Origin: Cepaea nemoralis
Taxonomy: Eukaryota > Mollusca > Gastropoda > Stylommatophora > Helicidae
Assembly: GCA_014155875.1 (NCBI GenBank)
Contig: JACEFZ010005090.1
Location: 1-64,000 of the forward strand
DNA length: 64,000 nt
Direction: 5' to 3'
Every line of letters starts with the position of its first letter. The stretch's first letter is position 1. The notes below the pieces were generated by a model. The model was given only the letters and a program-made list of their open reading frames with translations. It did no database searches and was not told where the DNA came from. Below, in pieces: positions 48,211 to 58,774 of this stretch. The position numbers and the translations under genes were made by a program.

Positions 48211-48450
48211 GAGTCTCCGTGGTGAAGTGGTCAAGCCGTTTGACTCGGGCTCTGAAGGTTGTGGGTTCGATTCTGGGCCGCATCCTTCGATTCACGAGTG
48301 AAATTTTTCAGAGGCTCCTGTGGGACGTCGCTAAAGCTACGGAGTTCATGCATTGTGTGACGCTTTCCACGCTGCGGAAAAAGACTGAGCCATCTGAGAT
48401 AAAATCCCGGTGCAATAAAGTCGACCCTGTCGACTTTTAAGCAACTTTAT
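48211..48450 (+). mobile_element. SINE-C copy 2, tRNA-derived
   Basis: The tRNA-like head has GTCTCCGTGGTGAAGTGGTC (A-box region) and GGTTGTGGGTTCGATTCTGG (B-box region), followed by an unrelated body and a 3' end with AATAAAGTCGACCCTGTCG and a T-rich tail. A near full-length copy lies inverted at 49123-49360. The head no longer folds as a complete tRNA, so it is not a tRNA gene. Confidence 0.75.
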
Positions 48451-48499
48451 TTTTTTTTAAGATTGGAAGCACTAGACTCGAGTTTCACTCTCATTTGAG

Positions 48500-48618
48500 T
48501 GAATCAGTAGTGCATATTCCTTACTGGACCCAGGATTGAACTCTAAATCATTGGCATGTGAGGCGGGTTTGAAACCACTTTACCACGTGGCTCACACCAG
48601 ACGCGACCAAATTATCAT
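48500..48618 (-). mobile_element. tRNA-like SINE head (minus strand), separate family
   Basis: The minus strand reads GAGCCACGTGGTAAAGTGGT then AGAGTTCAATCCTGGGTCC, the spacing of A and B boxes in a tRNA-derived SINE. The sequence is different from SINE-B and SINE-C. Confidence 0.5.
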
Positions 48619-49122
48619 ACTAGAATATCACATCGCCACCCACTTTATCCACTCTGTGGACTCCCGACAAGGCGATGTTGAATTATAACACCCTCAGGTT
48701 TTTTCATGGCATTCATGTATGTCCTATCCACCACCATCGTCTGTTCTGCACTTCTTGATTCATTGAAATTTGTAGCATTATGTTCAGGTAGCCTGTTCTA
48801 GTCAAATTTAAATTTCTATTCTGTTTTTAAATCATTGAAAAAATGGCTAAAAGGGTATGTACATATATCAGCACTTTTCGTTTTTCTGAAGTATCAGCAC
48901 ATACCAATTTGTTTCATGTTACATGTGGCAAATAACTTCCTTGCACTCCAAATGTTCAGATAAAAGTCCCCTCTTATGTGATCACCTGTTTAAGACACAT
49001 TAAGGTTGATATAACAGACCTGACTTTCAGAGGTTTCCTGATTTATTTATTGCAAATATTTGATGTCAACCTGAATAACCACACATCGGAAATACTTTCC
49101 TTCTTAAAACAAAAAGGTCTTT
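48619..49122 (+). other. Intergenic, no gene seen
   Basis: AT-rich sequence between SINE copies; nothing recognised on either strand. Confidence 0.4.
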
Positions 49123-49360
49123 AAAAAGTCGAGAGGATCGACTTCACTGCACCGGGTTTAATCCTATATGGCTCTGTCTCATTCCACAAGGTGACCTGCC
49201 GAAAACGTTGCACAAAGCACGAACTCTGTAGCTCCGGCGACGACCCCCAAGAGTCTCCTAGAAAAATGCACTTGCGAACCGAAAGAAGTGGCCCAGAATC
49301 GAACCCACAACCTTCAGAGCGCAAGGCAAATGGCTTAACCACTTCACCACGGAGACTCCC
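49123..49360 (-). mobile_element. SINE-C copy 3 (minus strand)
   Basis: On the minus strand it starts GGGAGTCTCCGTGGTGAAG, then GGTTGTGGGTTCGATTCTGG, and ends with a GTCGATCCTCTCGACTTTTT tail. It is in opposite orientation to the copy at 48211-48450, about 670 bp away. Confidence 0.75.
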
Positions 49361-50320
49361 AACTTTTCTTCTGAGCATACCTGATGTAAATTATTAAACA
49401 GGTTTAGGAAAGACATTAATCTTAACAGACAATTGCAGCAAGAATTTTTTGTTGTAGATTATGCTAGAATAAGAAATAAATATTTATAAATACAATGTGT
49501 GTATTTTCATTTTCCTCAAACAATGATGTTGTAGTATACGATCAGACTACAGTGGGTCATGCCAGGGATGAACAAGTTTCATTTTGTCATGATCTGTAAT
49601 GTCTACTGAATGAATCGAGCTTTGAACAGTGTAAAGTAACAGTGATTTATGAAGACAGCTCATCTCACTGCTAAATTCAGCCAACCAGGAAATCAGTAAT
49701 ACATTTTGCATGTGTAATAAAACTGATCACAGCAGTAGAAACATACAGAGCATCAAATAATTGTCTCTGCTAAAGAATGATAAATATACTAACAGGTTGT
49801 CAAGAACCATTTATGTCAACAGTCTCATCTCATCTCATCATGTTCCTCTTGTACCTTGCGGTGTCGAGGTGAAGTATAAACTTCGTGAGAGTGCCCGGTT
49901 ATGGGCTTCGTATATCGACATTCCCATGGATTCTGTTACTTCTTGGTTTTTCTACGAGCAGTATGAAGATCCCCTGCCGGCTTGCTAGTGAAACAGCAAT
50001 TTACCTGGTTTGACCAGGAAATTCATCATGATTTCGTTTGAAAAATTCTCCTCCGGAGAACAGTTGAAGACAAAGGATAATCTGGGTTAATAATATGAAA
50101 GCATGTCCATATCTATGGATATGAAGATAAAGAACAAAATCAAAACTTTACCAAGGACCATCACCTTTGTGACGCTGTGCAAAGAAAATGAATTGACCTG
50201 TGGGTAACGGGAACTTGGTAATTACATCATGGCAAAACACACACACACACCCCCCCCCCCCCATCCCCCTGTTCTTCACATCTGATATCCTGGGTCAGAC
50301 ACAATATTCCTCTGTTTCTT
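49361..50320 (+). other. Intergenic, no gene seen
   Basis: A 75-codon ORF at 49761-49988 has no recognised motif. A (CA)n followed by a C14 run lies near 50230-50263. Confidence 0.4.
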
Positions 50321-50445
50321 CAAGACTCTGCCACTTGCAGGTGTGGAGCACTAAAGCAAATTCCAGAGCACATCAATCAAGACTGCCCAGAATTTGCAGC
50401 AGAGAATAAAAGACTGGACCACCACAAGACAAATTGTAGGAGATC
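50321..50445 (+). pseudogene. Possible non-LTR element C-terminal Cys-His fragment
   Basis: One + frame reads TCRCGALKQIPEHINQDCPE, the C-x-C ... H ... C arrangement found near the end of many non-LTR retrotransposon polyproteins. There is little else around it to confirm the call. Confidence 0.35.
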
Positions 50446-51210
50446 AGTTAATACCTTATTGCAGTATACTGTTCATGGTCCTTGCCAGACTTAATGCTGT
50501 AATTGATTCCTGGTTAAGAAGAATCTAGGAGTGCTGGTGATTACTGCTTATCAGATCAGGTACAAAACTTAAGTGATCTTGATAAAATGCAAGGCAGCAT
50601 CTGTCTATGACTTTTGTTGTTTATTACTGAAGGGACCCACTACACCAGGAGATGTCCCGTAACTTGCTCTGCTTGAATCACACCTGTAAAGCATCACCTC
50701 GCTTATCATAGGCTGTGCCGTCCCTTCCAGCACAATTGTGCTTGGCTTCTGGCTACCCTTAGGGATTCTAGCTACAAAAATACCACTATACACAATTTAG
50801 GCCTCAGATTACTCCACTGCCCTGTTGCAGTCAGTTGGTGTAATCCTCATAGGAGGTGGATCAGCTCTGGATAATGTCGGCCACAGCAATGGGATCAGTC
50901 CATGTCTCTTGTCAAAAAGTCACCATAAATCACAATGATACATATGCTCTGTCTCTCTCTATTTCTCCCCATCACTGTAGAAATGAATAACAAGTCAAAA
51001 CACGGACACACAAGCATGCATCATTTCCCTTCACAAGTTTAAGGCTGAGAACTTTTTGATGCTCTTTAGATATAGCAGGATGCCTCTCATGTTCAGGCAA
51101 ACTGGCTAAACACATAGAAGCCATGACCTTTTTAAGTGCTGGCCACGAATCCCCATAAAAATCAAAAATTATGCTTTCAGGTATTTGTGTTGGTCATCAC
51201 TTGTTTCAGG
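50446..51210 (+). other. Intergenic, no gene seen
   Basis: A 62-codon minus-strand ORF at 50605-50793 has no motif. Nothing else recognised. Confidence 0.4.
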
Positions 51211-51412
51211 TCCAGTCACATTAACTCATTGTCATCCTTTCTATTATTTACGCATTTCGAATTGACTATATATTAACTCTTTGGCACACTGACAATACAT
51301 TAATTTACACCATGACAGTGTATTAACTCGGACACCGATAATACATTAACTCACACATTGACCACACATTAACTCATACACTGACAATACTTTTAACTCA
51401 CACTGACAATAA
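51211..51412 (+). repeat. Degenerate 23-24 bp minisatellite
   Basis: About eight imperfect units with the core ACATTAACTCACACACTGAC, with positions of CATTAAC or TATTAAC spaced 22-26 bases apart between 51218 and 51400. Confidence 0.7.
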
Positions 51413-52121
51413 ATGAAACAACTATGACAGACACATAGCAAACCTTGATCCCCAAAGAATATAATGCCTTAGAAGTTGATGACATATGTGTACAAGACTT
51501 AACCATATATACAATAGCCACCCACAACAGGATCTTCAGAAGCACAGCCTGCAAGTCGGTCACATTTGTAACTCCAGTGTGTGGAGGCCGGGTAACCACT
51601 GAAGACCTGTAGAGTGACACTCCAAGTTACTATTAGTTTATAAATGTAATCAGTTCAACTATCACACACCTCCTCCCCCTCCCCCCTCTCCCTCACACAG
51701 ACACACATGTACGTTTTAACACCTGGTAGATGCAAGTCTCCAAAGAAGAAAAATGTATTGCAGTCCCACCTTGAAAGATTTCTACATGATCCCGTGACAT
51801 CACAGGATGGGGTCGGTTTTCTTTAACTTATTCTGTATACTTAGTGATATATAGAGACATGATGTACAGTGTGCATTGTTTGTGTCATTGATTCAATCAT
51901 AATACAATCATTCGACTAAATCACTGTACTTGGTGGTCTTTCTCATTCTTTGATAAGCTGTCATTAAGTTGTTGAAAATGAGGTTTTCATAGATTGCTTG
52001 TGATGAAGGAATTAATACACTTATTTTTACTGAAATGTGTTATGTGAAGGGTTGTTACATAAGACAATATCACATTTAACTTATATCTAGCATGTTTGAC
52101 TTGATAATGTTCATTGTTATG
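51413..52121 (+). other. Intergenic, no gene seen
   Basis: A C/T-rich stretch lies near 51670-51700. A 75-codon minus-strand ORF (51393-51620) has no motif. Confidence 0.4.
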
Positions 52122-52425
52122 TTTTTTTTTTTTTTTTTTTTTTTTGTTGCTCACTTTGAACTCAAGAGTAGTCCATGCAAGTGCTACTACTATTTCTAGT
52201 GATTTGTGCGTGTGGATTAGCTTTCCCTATTATACATTTCCCTCACCATCAGGCGAACCCACTCCGACTTCTGAGGTACTCGTAATTTACTTTCCCGAGT
52301 AAGGGCGAGAAGTCAACATTTCAGTCCAACTGACCAGCATGCAGGATGAACTCCCTACCATTGTCACCAGAGTAAGTTCAAGCACGAGCACGTTCAGCAT
52401 GCTCTTTAGTAGCAGCAACTACTAG
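52122..52425 (-). mobile_element. SINE-A copy 2 with poly-A tail (minus strand)
   Basis: On the minus strand it has GGAGTTCATCCTGC (B-box like), GGTCAGTTGGACTGAAATG, CGGAGTGGGTTCGCC, GGGAAAGCTAATCCACACGC, then CATGGACTACTCTTGAGTT and a 24-base A tail (T run at 52122-52145). Block order matches 34160-34438. It ends a few bases from the mariner element at 52431. Confidence 0.75.
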
Positions 52426-52430
52426 TAGCA

Positions 52431-52999
52431 TGAGGGGAAGTCAATAAGTAAGTCACAAATGGCTGTAGAAAAATAACTAAATATGATCATTTGAAACCAG
52501 TATATTTTTATACATACATTGTCCCTTTATTTCTCAACATAATTTCCACCAACATTGATGCACTTATCCCATCGTTTTATCAGTCCTCCTAAACTGGCTA
52601 CATAGAACTGCGTGCTCTGTTTTCTAAACCACGTTTTCACTTCACATTCAACTTCGGCGTCATTCGTGAAATGTCTCCCACCAAGGTGGTTTTTCAATGG
52701 ACCAAAGAGGTGGAAATCGCTAGGGGCTAAGACAGGGCTGTAAGGTGGATGTTCCAGAACTTCCCACCTTCCTTTTGCCCACAAAAAAACGCACAATAGC
52801 ACGTTGCTCTTTGGTTGTACACTCCGTAAGTACAGTCGCCATTTTGTTTATGCGCTGCGCATGTGCATGAGACACCTAGCACCACCTGATGAATGTAAAG
52901 CTCAATGTTGCTGTCACCTAATGACACCTGTAGAAAACACCAACTACATTTACCTGCCATCCCACAGAACTGTGTGACTTACTTATTAACTCACCCTCG
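52431..52999 (-). mobile_element. Internally deleted mariner element, about 569 bp
   Basis: Terminal inverted repeats of about 28 bp are visible. TGAGGGGAAGTCAATAAGTA at 52431 corresponds to CGAGGGTGAGTTAATAAGTA on the minus strand ending at 52999. A TA lies outside the right end (53000-53001), and the left has CA in its place. Between them is a broken transposase frame that joins an N-terminal start to the C-terminal third. Confidence 0.75.
52527..52842 (-). pseudogene. Mariner transposase, deleted and frameshifted
   Basis: The minus strand starts MATVLTECTTKEQRAIVRF at 52842, typical of a mariner N-terminus. A run of T causes a one-base frameshift. The next frame then reads LWAKGRWEVLEHPPYSP, LAPSDFHLFGPLKNHLGG and IKRWDKCINVGGNYVEK to a stop at 52527. 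Only the last catalytic Asp (in APSD) is present; the DNA-binding domain and the first two acidic residues are deleted, so it cannot encode an active transposase. Confidence 0.82.
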
Positions 53000-53001
53000 T
53001 A

Positions 53002-53399
53002 GTTCGTTGACTGTGTTCAAGTTAAAAGCAAGCCAACCAAAAAACATCTTCTCAAGTTCTGAGTATTCTTGGCAGGAAATAGTAATACAATACAGAGACT
53101 GATGCTATAAGAGAGCTTAACAAATTCAGTGCAACAATTTATAGACAACAACTCTAGTGAGAAAAATGTCATAGGTTACACCGAAGGCTTGGTCCTGTGT
53201 GATAAAAGGTTGGGATGCAGATTTTCATCTAGATTACGAGGACAGATCATTGTGGAGCACATCACAGAGTTGCGCATGTAACCACTGCACTCAGTATAAG
53301 AACAGAAGCAGTCACTGCAGTTATTTTATGGTTATTTTTGACTCCATACACCGGAGATACGTGACCCTCAAACTGCCTCAGAATGGTGACTATAGCAAG
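53002..53399 (+). other. Intergenic, no gene seen
   Basis: Short ORFs on both strands without recognised motifs. Confidence 0.4.
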
Positions 53400-53525
53400 A
53401 ATCTTATTCTGCTGCCCTTTGTCCCACATTGTAACATAGGCGCTCAACAACTCATGGCAAGCCATCCTATCTTTGACTGTCTCCTGTAGCCCTCTCCATA
53501 TCCTCGTCACATTAATTATCTCTGT
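53400..53525 (-). repeat. Dispersed repeat shared with 47885-48040
   Basis: TGCTGCCCTTTGTCCCAC, CATAGGCGCTCAACAA, ATCCTATCT and TCTCCTGTAG occur here in the same order as in 47925-48000. Family and orientation are unknown. Confidence 0.45.
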
Positions 53526-53684
53526 TGCATGCTGCATTTCATCTTAAATAGCATAATCTATATCATTATCATTATGTGCCATGCCGATAGGCATTGGGGT
53601 CATGTTTTGCCATCTCACATGATCACTAGAGTTGTGGATCAACGTTGTGTTCTTATTTCAGCCATACCATGTAGCCAAAATTGA

Positions 53685-53784
53685 GGCGTAGGCCCTCAAC
53701 CGACTCACCTGGAACTTGAACCCGGAACCTCCAGCACTCGAGGCGGACACCATACCTCGAGACCACGCTCCCCCCCCCCCCCCC
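53685..53784 (-). mobile_element. tRNA-derived SINE head next to a C/G tract (minus strand)
   Basis: The minus strand reads GCGTGGTCTCGAGGTATGG (A-box region) and GGTTCCGGGTTCAAGTTCC (B box), then GTTGAGGGCCTACGCC. The C15 run at 53770-53784 lies just 5' of the head. It is a different family from SINE-B and SINE-C. Confidence 0.6.
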
Positions 53785-54254
53785 TCCCCCCTCTCCTACA
53801 TTGGTGATTCTCTCATACCATTTTACTCCCACTATTCTGTGCAAGTACCAATTAATGAATTTTTTTAATTTATTAGAAATTCTTTTAGTCTTCGTGTTTC
53901 TTATCCACATAACAGTACTCATTTCACATTAGAGTTAAATACTCTTAAACATACATAACTTAAGTTTGATGCTAAGTTTAATTTAATGTCTTTTGACTTC
54001 AACAAAATTCCTAGTGCTGTTAAAGCTCCTCTTACTTTTTTGTATTCTTATTTTAATATTTTTTCCTTCCCCCATCTTTGTTTACGTTGCTCCCTGAATA
54101 GTTCTTCACTTACTGACTGGGTATGTTTACAGTGGTGTTTCTTGTGGAATATATTCCACAATTTTCTGCTAGGAACTGGGATGTTTACAGCAGATAACGT
54201 GCAAGCTGGCAAACAAGGAAAACTAACATGAGGTGTTTTTTTAAATGTTGCATA
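53785..54254 (+). other. Intergenic, no gene seen
   Basis: AT-rich; an 81-codon + ORF at 53986-54231 has no recognised motif. Confidence 0.4.
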
Positions 54255-54425
54255 ACCCTTACAGGACGCTGCAGTCAACACCAGCATTTTTCAGCTGCTG
54301 TTGATGTACTAGGCAAGTGTTACCTTCAGTAGTTTGCCATTGCTTTCTGAACGACCGGCTCACATACCCCCGTAAGTTACCAGCACGGCGGGAACCTCTG
54401 CCGATTCTCGCAGTTGCTGTTTTTC
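54255..54425 (-). mobile_element. SINE-B copy 3 (minus strand)
   Basis: TTACAGGACGCTGCAGTCAA, CACCAGCATTTTTCAGCTGC and AGTTTGCCATTGCTTTCTG are the reverse complement of the SINE-B 3' half. The head region is diverged. Confidence 0.65.
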
Positions 54426-54519
54426 TCCACGTAGATATACGGGATAACGAACAATGTTGTTAACCTCTTGGCCAGGGAGCCCGGTAATATGAGGGTAAGG
54501 TGGGACAAATGTAATATTA

Positions 54520-55000
54520 CAATAACTGCATGCTTTTTTGATTATACGAAGACTTACGCAAATAGTTTAGAGACCTGGACACTTACTAAACAAGCTGAAC
54601 AGCGCATAAATACATTTGAATATAAATGTTATAGACGAGTTCTAAGAATATCTGAATATCTTGGATAAAGAAAAGAACAAATGCATCCATACTTCAAGAG
54701 CTGAATACTGAATAAGTTAAGGTTGGCTATTAAATACGATAAAACAAAGAAAATTTAAATATTTTGGTCATTTGAAAGGTCACAAAAGTTTGGAGAGAAC
54801 TATAATAGAGGGGTATATGCCTGGGAAGAGAGGAAGAGGAAGGTCAAAGAGAGGATGGGCGGATGATCTCCAGATGGGTGTATCGGACGCGGGACATCTT
54901 GCTTATGATCGAGAGGTTTTCTGGAAGGTTGTTATGGGAGCGAGGTTCTGCAAAGCTCATACTACTGAATGGATGAATGAATTTATATAGATTAATACAC
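54520..55000 (+). pseudogene. Degenerate non-LTR reverse transcriptase C-terminus
   Basis: Reads ETWTLTKQAEQRINTFEYKC then CYRRVLRI, and after frameshifts FGHLKGHKSLERTI, GYMPGKRGRGRSKRGW and a terminal segment ending in ARFCKAHTTEWMNEF. It is the same family as the minus-strand copy at 35313-35725. The longest open stretch is 54772-54990. Confidence 0.72.
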
Positions 55001-55433
55001 ATCGACATGGTAAAAATGCTTATAGATCTCCATATTGATGGGGAAGACTTTAGATTTGTAGGGAACCTATGTTGGAAACAGCATGTTGCCATAAGGATTG
55101 ATAATGAAATAAAGTAAAGATCACCCTAATCGAGCATATTGAACACTAATATCACACTCCTTGGGCTCACTAAGTTAAGTAGTCGATAATGTATCCAATG
55201 TTCTCGGATTAAGGCGTAAAAATAAATAGGGTCGCATGACTGCATTTGAAATCGTAAGGAGTAGGCCGTATGGACAGGAGAGGTGCGTGATGTGTGATGT
55301 CTCATTATCATCATCATCATCAAGTGCTTTGCCAACTGGTGTTGGTGATCATACGTCAACACATCTTGCGATCACTATCAGCATGTATCATTTCGTGCGC
55401 TGGCACCCTTCTGAGTCAGAGTGCCAGCGGAGC
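55001..55433 (+). other. Intergenic, no gene seen
   Basis: A (CAT)n stretch lies near 55305-55320. No gene. Confidence 0.4.
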
Positions 55434-56199
55434 AGTTAGACTTGTGCAGATTATAATCACTTTGAGCCGGGAGTGCATGGAGTGGCCATCAGGGTCACGG
55501 AAGTGGAAATCCAACAACTAATTCAGGATAATGCTCGCCCGGGTGATGTGATTATATACACAGATGGTTCGGTGTTGAGAAGGTAGTAGAAGTGCCTGGA
55601 GGTTATTGGCAAAGGCTAATGGTCGACGTTTGGTGCAGAAGAGCCTGGCATATGATACCACAACATCTAGCTTAAGAATGGAGGTAGAGGCAGTCAGTGC
55701 ATCTTTCCGCTGGATGGAGAATACGATACACACACACATCGTGATTGTAACTGACTCAGAAAGCATGCTGAGTAGGGTGAGGACAGGCAAGCTTCGTGCA
55801 GTGTGGCTTGCTTCGCTTCGGAAGTCACGGGTGGCAAACATCGTCTGGATCTTTTCTCCGGGGCATGCTGATGTGCTGGGGAATGAACAGGCAGACAGAT
55901 TGGCTGGCTCTGCAAAACTTGGTGGAGTATTGATGCATGATAAGGCAGACGTGGTTGCGGCCTTGTGGGAGCACGTGTACACCTCGGAGGAGCAAATGGA
56001 TCACCATGGTCTGGCAAGAATGCGACAGCGAGGAGTGACTAGGGGATCTGGCCGACGCTCAACGCTTAGATGAAACGCGAGACGCACATATAATCAGATT
56101 GCTACTGGTACTATTAGGATTGGAACTCTTCGCTGGCTTCTGAGGATGGGGACGGAGCGCTTATGGAAATGCCCCGTATGCTGTGATGTCAGTTCCTAA
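55434..56199 (+). pseudogene. RNase H domain of an I/R1-type non-LTR retrotransposon, nearly open
   Basis: A first block at about 55545-55590 reads DVIIYTDGSVLRR, holding the first catalytic Asp, and then stops. From 55606 a frame stays open for 155 codons with RMEVEAV, IVTDSESML and GHADVLGNEQADRLAGSA, the remaining RNase H signatures. A single TGA at 56071-56073 interrupts it, after which the same frame continues to 56199 with a terminal CPVCCDV. RNase H at the polyprotein end marks I, R1 or related clades. The reverse transcriptase itself is not in the window. An (AATC)n microsatellite follows. Confidence 0.78.
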
Positions 56200-56224
56200 A
56201 TCAATCAATCAATTAATCAATCAT
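56198..56224 (+). repeat. (AATC)n microsatellite at the element's 3' end
   Basis: TCAATCAATCAATTAATCAA directly after the RNase H element, likely its tail. Confidence 0.8.
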
Positions 56225-56611
56225 CCTTCTGAGACATGTTACAAAGCTGTCAGTAATCTTCTGTTGCTGTCTTCCTCTATCTCTCTTTCCCCAAATCTTC
56301 CCAGTTGTCAGTAAAAAAAAAAATGGAGTTTTTGTCTTCTGAGAATGTGGCCAAAGAGTGATGACTGCCTCTTTCTGATGTTTGTGATAGCTTGTCTTTG
56401 TGTCCTAGCCTCACTCTAAACGTATATATTACTCATTTCAGCATCCATGGACATTTTTGCATTATTATGTAAAAACCACATCTCTGAAGCTTGGAGGGAT
56501 TATTTTTAAAACTAATTATTTTTTTTTTTCTTTCTTCTTGTTTAGAAATGTTCCAGAATTATCAGCCATATGTTAAAATTATTTTAATGTCAAAATTGGT
56601 TGTTTGTCCTT
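56225..56611 (+). other. Intergenic, no gene seen
   Basis: Low-complexity A and T runs near 56310 and 56518. Nothing recognised. Confidence 0.4.
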
Positions 56612-56825
56612 CACAGGACATCAGAATCAACATCAGCATTGTTTGGCTGCTATTGATTTTCTAGCAGTTTTACGTTCAGCAGTTGGCCATTGCTTTCTGG
56701 GCCGCCGAAGTTCATACCTTTGTGAAAACAACACAATGCGGCCTGCTACTAGGTCGCGTACGGCTGACTTCCAGTCCGGTGTGTCGGGGCTATGACATCC
56801 CTATGCCACGGACGCCGACAGTTCA
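56612..56825 (-). mobile_element. SINE-B copy 4 (minus strand)
   Basis: On the minus strand it has a head with GTCGGCGTCCGTGGCATAGG, then GCAGGCCGCATTGTGTTG, CCCAGAAAGCAATGGCC and a 3' end GATGTCCTGTGAAG. Together with the + copy at 56936-57165 it forms an inverted pair about 110 bases apart. Confidence 0.7.
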
Positions 56826-56935
56826 ATGTGACATGCGAGAATTTTTTGGCTAAGCTCCAAGAACAAGGATGTATTGCTTACGCTGCTCTTCATTTTATAA
56901 CTACCCGTTTTTGCTTGTACTATTCTGTTCTGTGC

Positions 56936-57165
56936 CGGTCTCCGTGACAAAGGGCTTACGGACGCGATTCGTAAGCCCGCTTACCCACGTTCGAAACAGC
57001 GGCGACCGATTTGGCAGCAGACCGTGTTGCGCTGGGTTTATACGAATTGGTATGGGAGCCAGTCGTTCCAAAAGCAATGTCAAACTACTGAACGTAAACT
57101 TGCCAAGATATCAACAACAGCAGTAAAAAATGCTGGTGTTGACAGCGGTGTCCTGTAAAAAGGAT
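56936..57165 (+). mobile_element. SINE-B copy 5
   Basis: The head GCCGGTCTCCGTGACAAAGG with a possible B box (CACGTTCGAAACA) is followed by CAGCAGACCGTGTTGCGC, CTGAACGTAAACTTGCCAAG and GGTGTCCTGTAAA. Confidence 0.72.
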
Positions 57166-57235
57166 ATGTAGCAAAAACAATTATGTTCTTTATCTCTGTG
57201 ATACATTTTCCATCCGATGTGATCAATATGCCTAG

Positions 57236-57360
57236 ATTACACCTGACGGGGAAATGAAAAGGGGAAGACAACGAGATACATACAGGGATAGCTTGGCAAA
57301 GTCTCAAAATTAGGAAACCAAAAGGTTTGGTACCTTTTTCAACGACTTGGTGCATGTTAT
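57236..57360 (+). pseudogene. Possible non-LTR 3' coding fragment
   Basis: Reads GEMKRGRQRDTYRDSLAKS, resembling the Gly-Arg-rich and Arg-Asp-Thr-Trp-like segment near the C-terminus of RTE-type reverse transcriptases. Short and uncertain. Confidence 0.35.
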
Positions 57361-57693
57361 TGGCGTATTTTAATGGACCGGTTGGTACTCATAGATTCCA
57401 GCGAATCAATATGCCGAGAAACGACGCTATATAGGTCACGATTGAGATAACATGAGAACAGTATGGCTAGATAATCCACTCACCGGAACCCACATGGGAA
57501 ACGAAATAAGAGGAGGCCTAAAACACCTGGAGAAGCGAACTAGAATCAAAGATGAATAATACGGGAAGTATATTGATGTGGCTGCAGGAGATAGCAAAAG
57601 ACAGGGCGGTTTGTCAAGGGCTGGTTGATCTAAGCTTAGTATAGTGAGAAGAACAGATAGGTTATCACGACTTCAAGAGAATGGTGCTGCAAA

Positions 57694-57862
57694 CAGTGAC
57701 CAGGGGATCTGGCCGACATTCAGGACTCTGATAAATAGCCAGACGAACATAATCAGACTGCTACTGGCGCCACTAGTATTAGGACTCTTCGCTGACTGTT
57801 GAAGATGACGGATCACGTATGGAAATGTCCCGAGTGCAGTGATATCGGTTCTTGACTCAAGC
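57694..57862 (+). pseudogene. 3' end of the RNase H-bearing non-LTR element
   Basis: Matches 56036-56199 at nucleotide level: GGGGATCTGGCCGACATTCA, ATAATCAGACTGCTACTGG, GGACTCTTCGCTG and a terminal Cys motif region (AAATGTCCCGAGTGCAGTG). Several stops. Confidence 0.65.
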
Positions 57863-57994
57863 CGCAAGCAACCCAACTCAACTCTCGCGTTTATCACCAG
57901 ACACCCACTTCTTCTTGTCTTTTATCTCCGGTTGTAGGATAGTAAGCCCAGTTTGCTGTGGGGAGGTGCAATTCCATTTTACAAACTATCGTCT

Positions 57995-58600
57995 GTCAAG
58001 ACGGCAAGGTGCCAGTCATAGAATAGTAAGTTTGTGAGTAAAGGACATATGATTGGGTCGACGGGGGGGGGGGGGGGGGGGGGGGGGAGGGGAAGATACG
58101 TAGATTGAAACTTCACCTTGTTGCGGATTCGGATCCATGATCACCGACCAATACATAAGTGTCAAGCCACTATACACACCGTCCCAAATGGCCCCATCTA
58201 CGTCTGCCTCATCAATCACCAGTACTTCAGATACTCTCTATTTTTGATTGTTGAAGTGAAGCCTGCGACTCTTCCCGAAGCATGACTGTCTTCACCTTTC
58301 TCATCACACTTTGTGAGTCCGTTACAATCACAACACGTATGCGTATTATGCTGTTTGCCCTTCACCCAGCGGAACGCAGCTGGGACTGAATCCACCTCCG
58401 TTCTCAAATTAAATGTTATGGTATCATATGCCAGGCTCTCCTACACCAAACATCGTCCACCAACATTCGCCAGAAACCCCCAGATCTCTGAGCACTGTGT
58501 CATCCGTGTAGTTGAATACATTGGCATGTAGCGAATTAAACACCAGAGATAATCGTTAACCACGAGAGCTGAAAATACCTGGATGGCTTGGCCACATGGC
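57995..58600 (-). pseudogene. Degenerate RNase H non-LTR copy (minus strand)
   Basis: The minus strand carries AACTACACGGATGACACAGT (first Asp block), GAGCCTGGCATATGATACCA, a frame with RTEVDSVPAAFRWVKG and later DEADVDGAIWDGVYSG. These align in order with 55545-55990. A G/C tract (58063-58087) lies within it. The copy ends about 170 bases from the ATG12 start codon. Confidence 0.65.
58063..58087 (+). repeat. Homopolymer G tract (25 G)
   Basis: Uninterrupted G run followed by AGGGG, within a retrotransposon remnant. Confidence 0.9.
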
Positions 58601-58774
58601 ATGGACGAGACAGGAACACTGAGCTGATCCACGACTCTGGTGATCGAGTGAAATGGCGAATCATGACCGCCCACGCTTTCCGGCATGGCACATGATTGAT
58701 TGATTGAGAGCTGAAACAAACAGGGGACATGACTCTGTTGCCCGGAACACGCAGAGGCGTTAGTAAAAGTAAAC
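58601..58774 (+). promoter_or_regulatory. Immediate upstream region of ATG12 (presumed promoter/5' UTR)
   Basis: About 170 bases between the retrotransposon remnant and the ATG12 start. No TATA box is evident. The start codon context is AAACATG, with A at position -3. Confidence 0.35.

Noticed and set aside
48211..48285. Functional tRNA gene
   Set aside because: A and B boxes are recognisable but the acceptor stem does not pair and a SINE body follows; the same applies to the heads at 48500, 49360, 53770, 57000 and 62290.
49761..49988. 75-codon ORF as a host gene
   Set aside because: No recognised domain, no splice context and repeats all around.
52727..52960. Minus-strand ORF of 77 codons as an independent gene
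   Set aside because: It is an out-of-frame reading of the deleted mariner and its inverted repeat.
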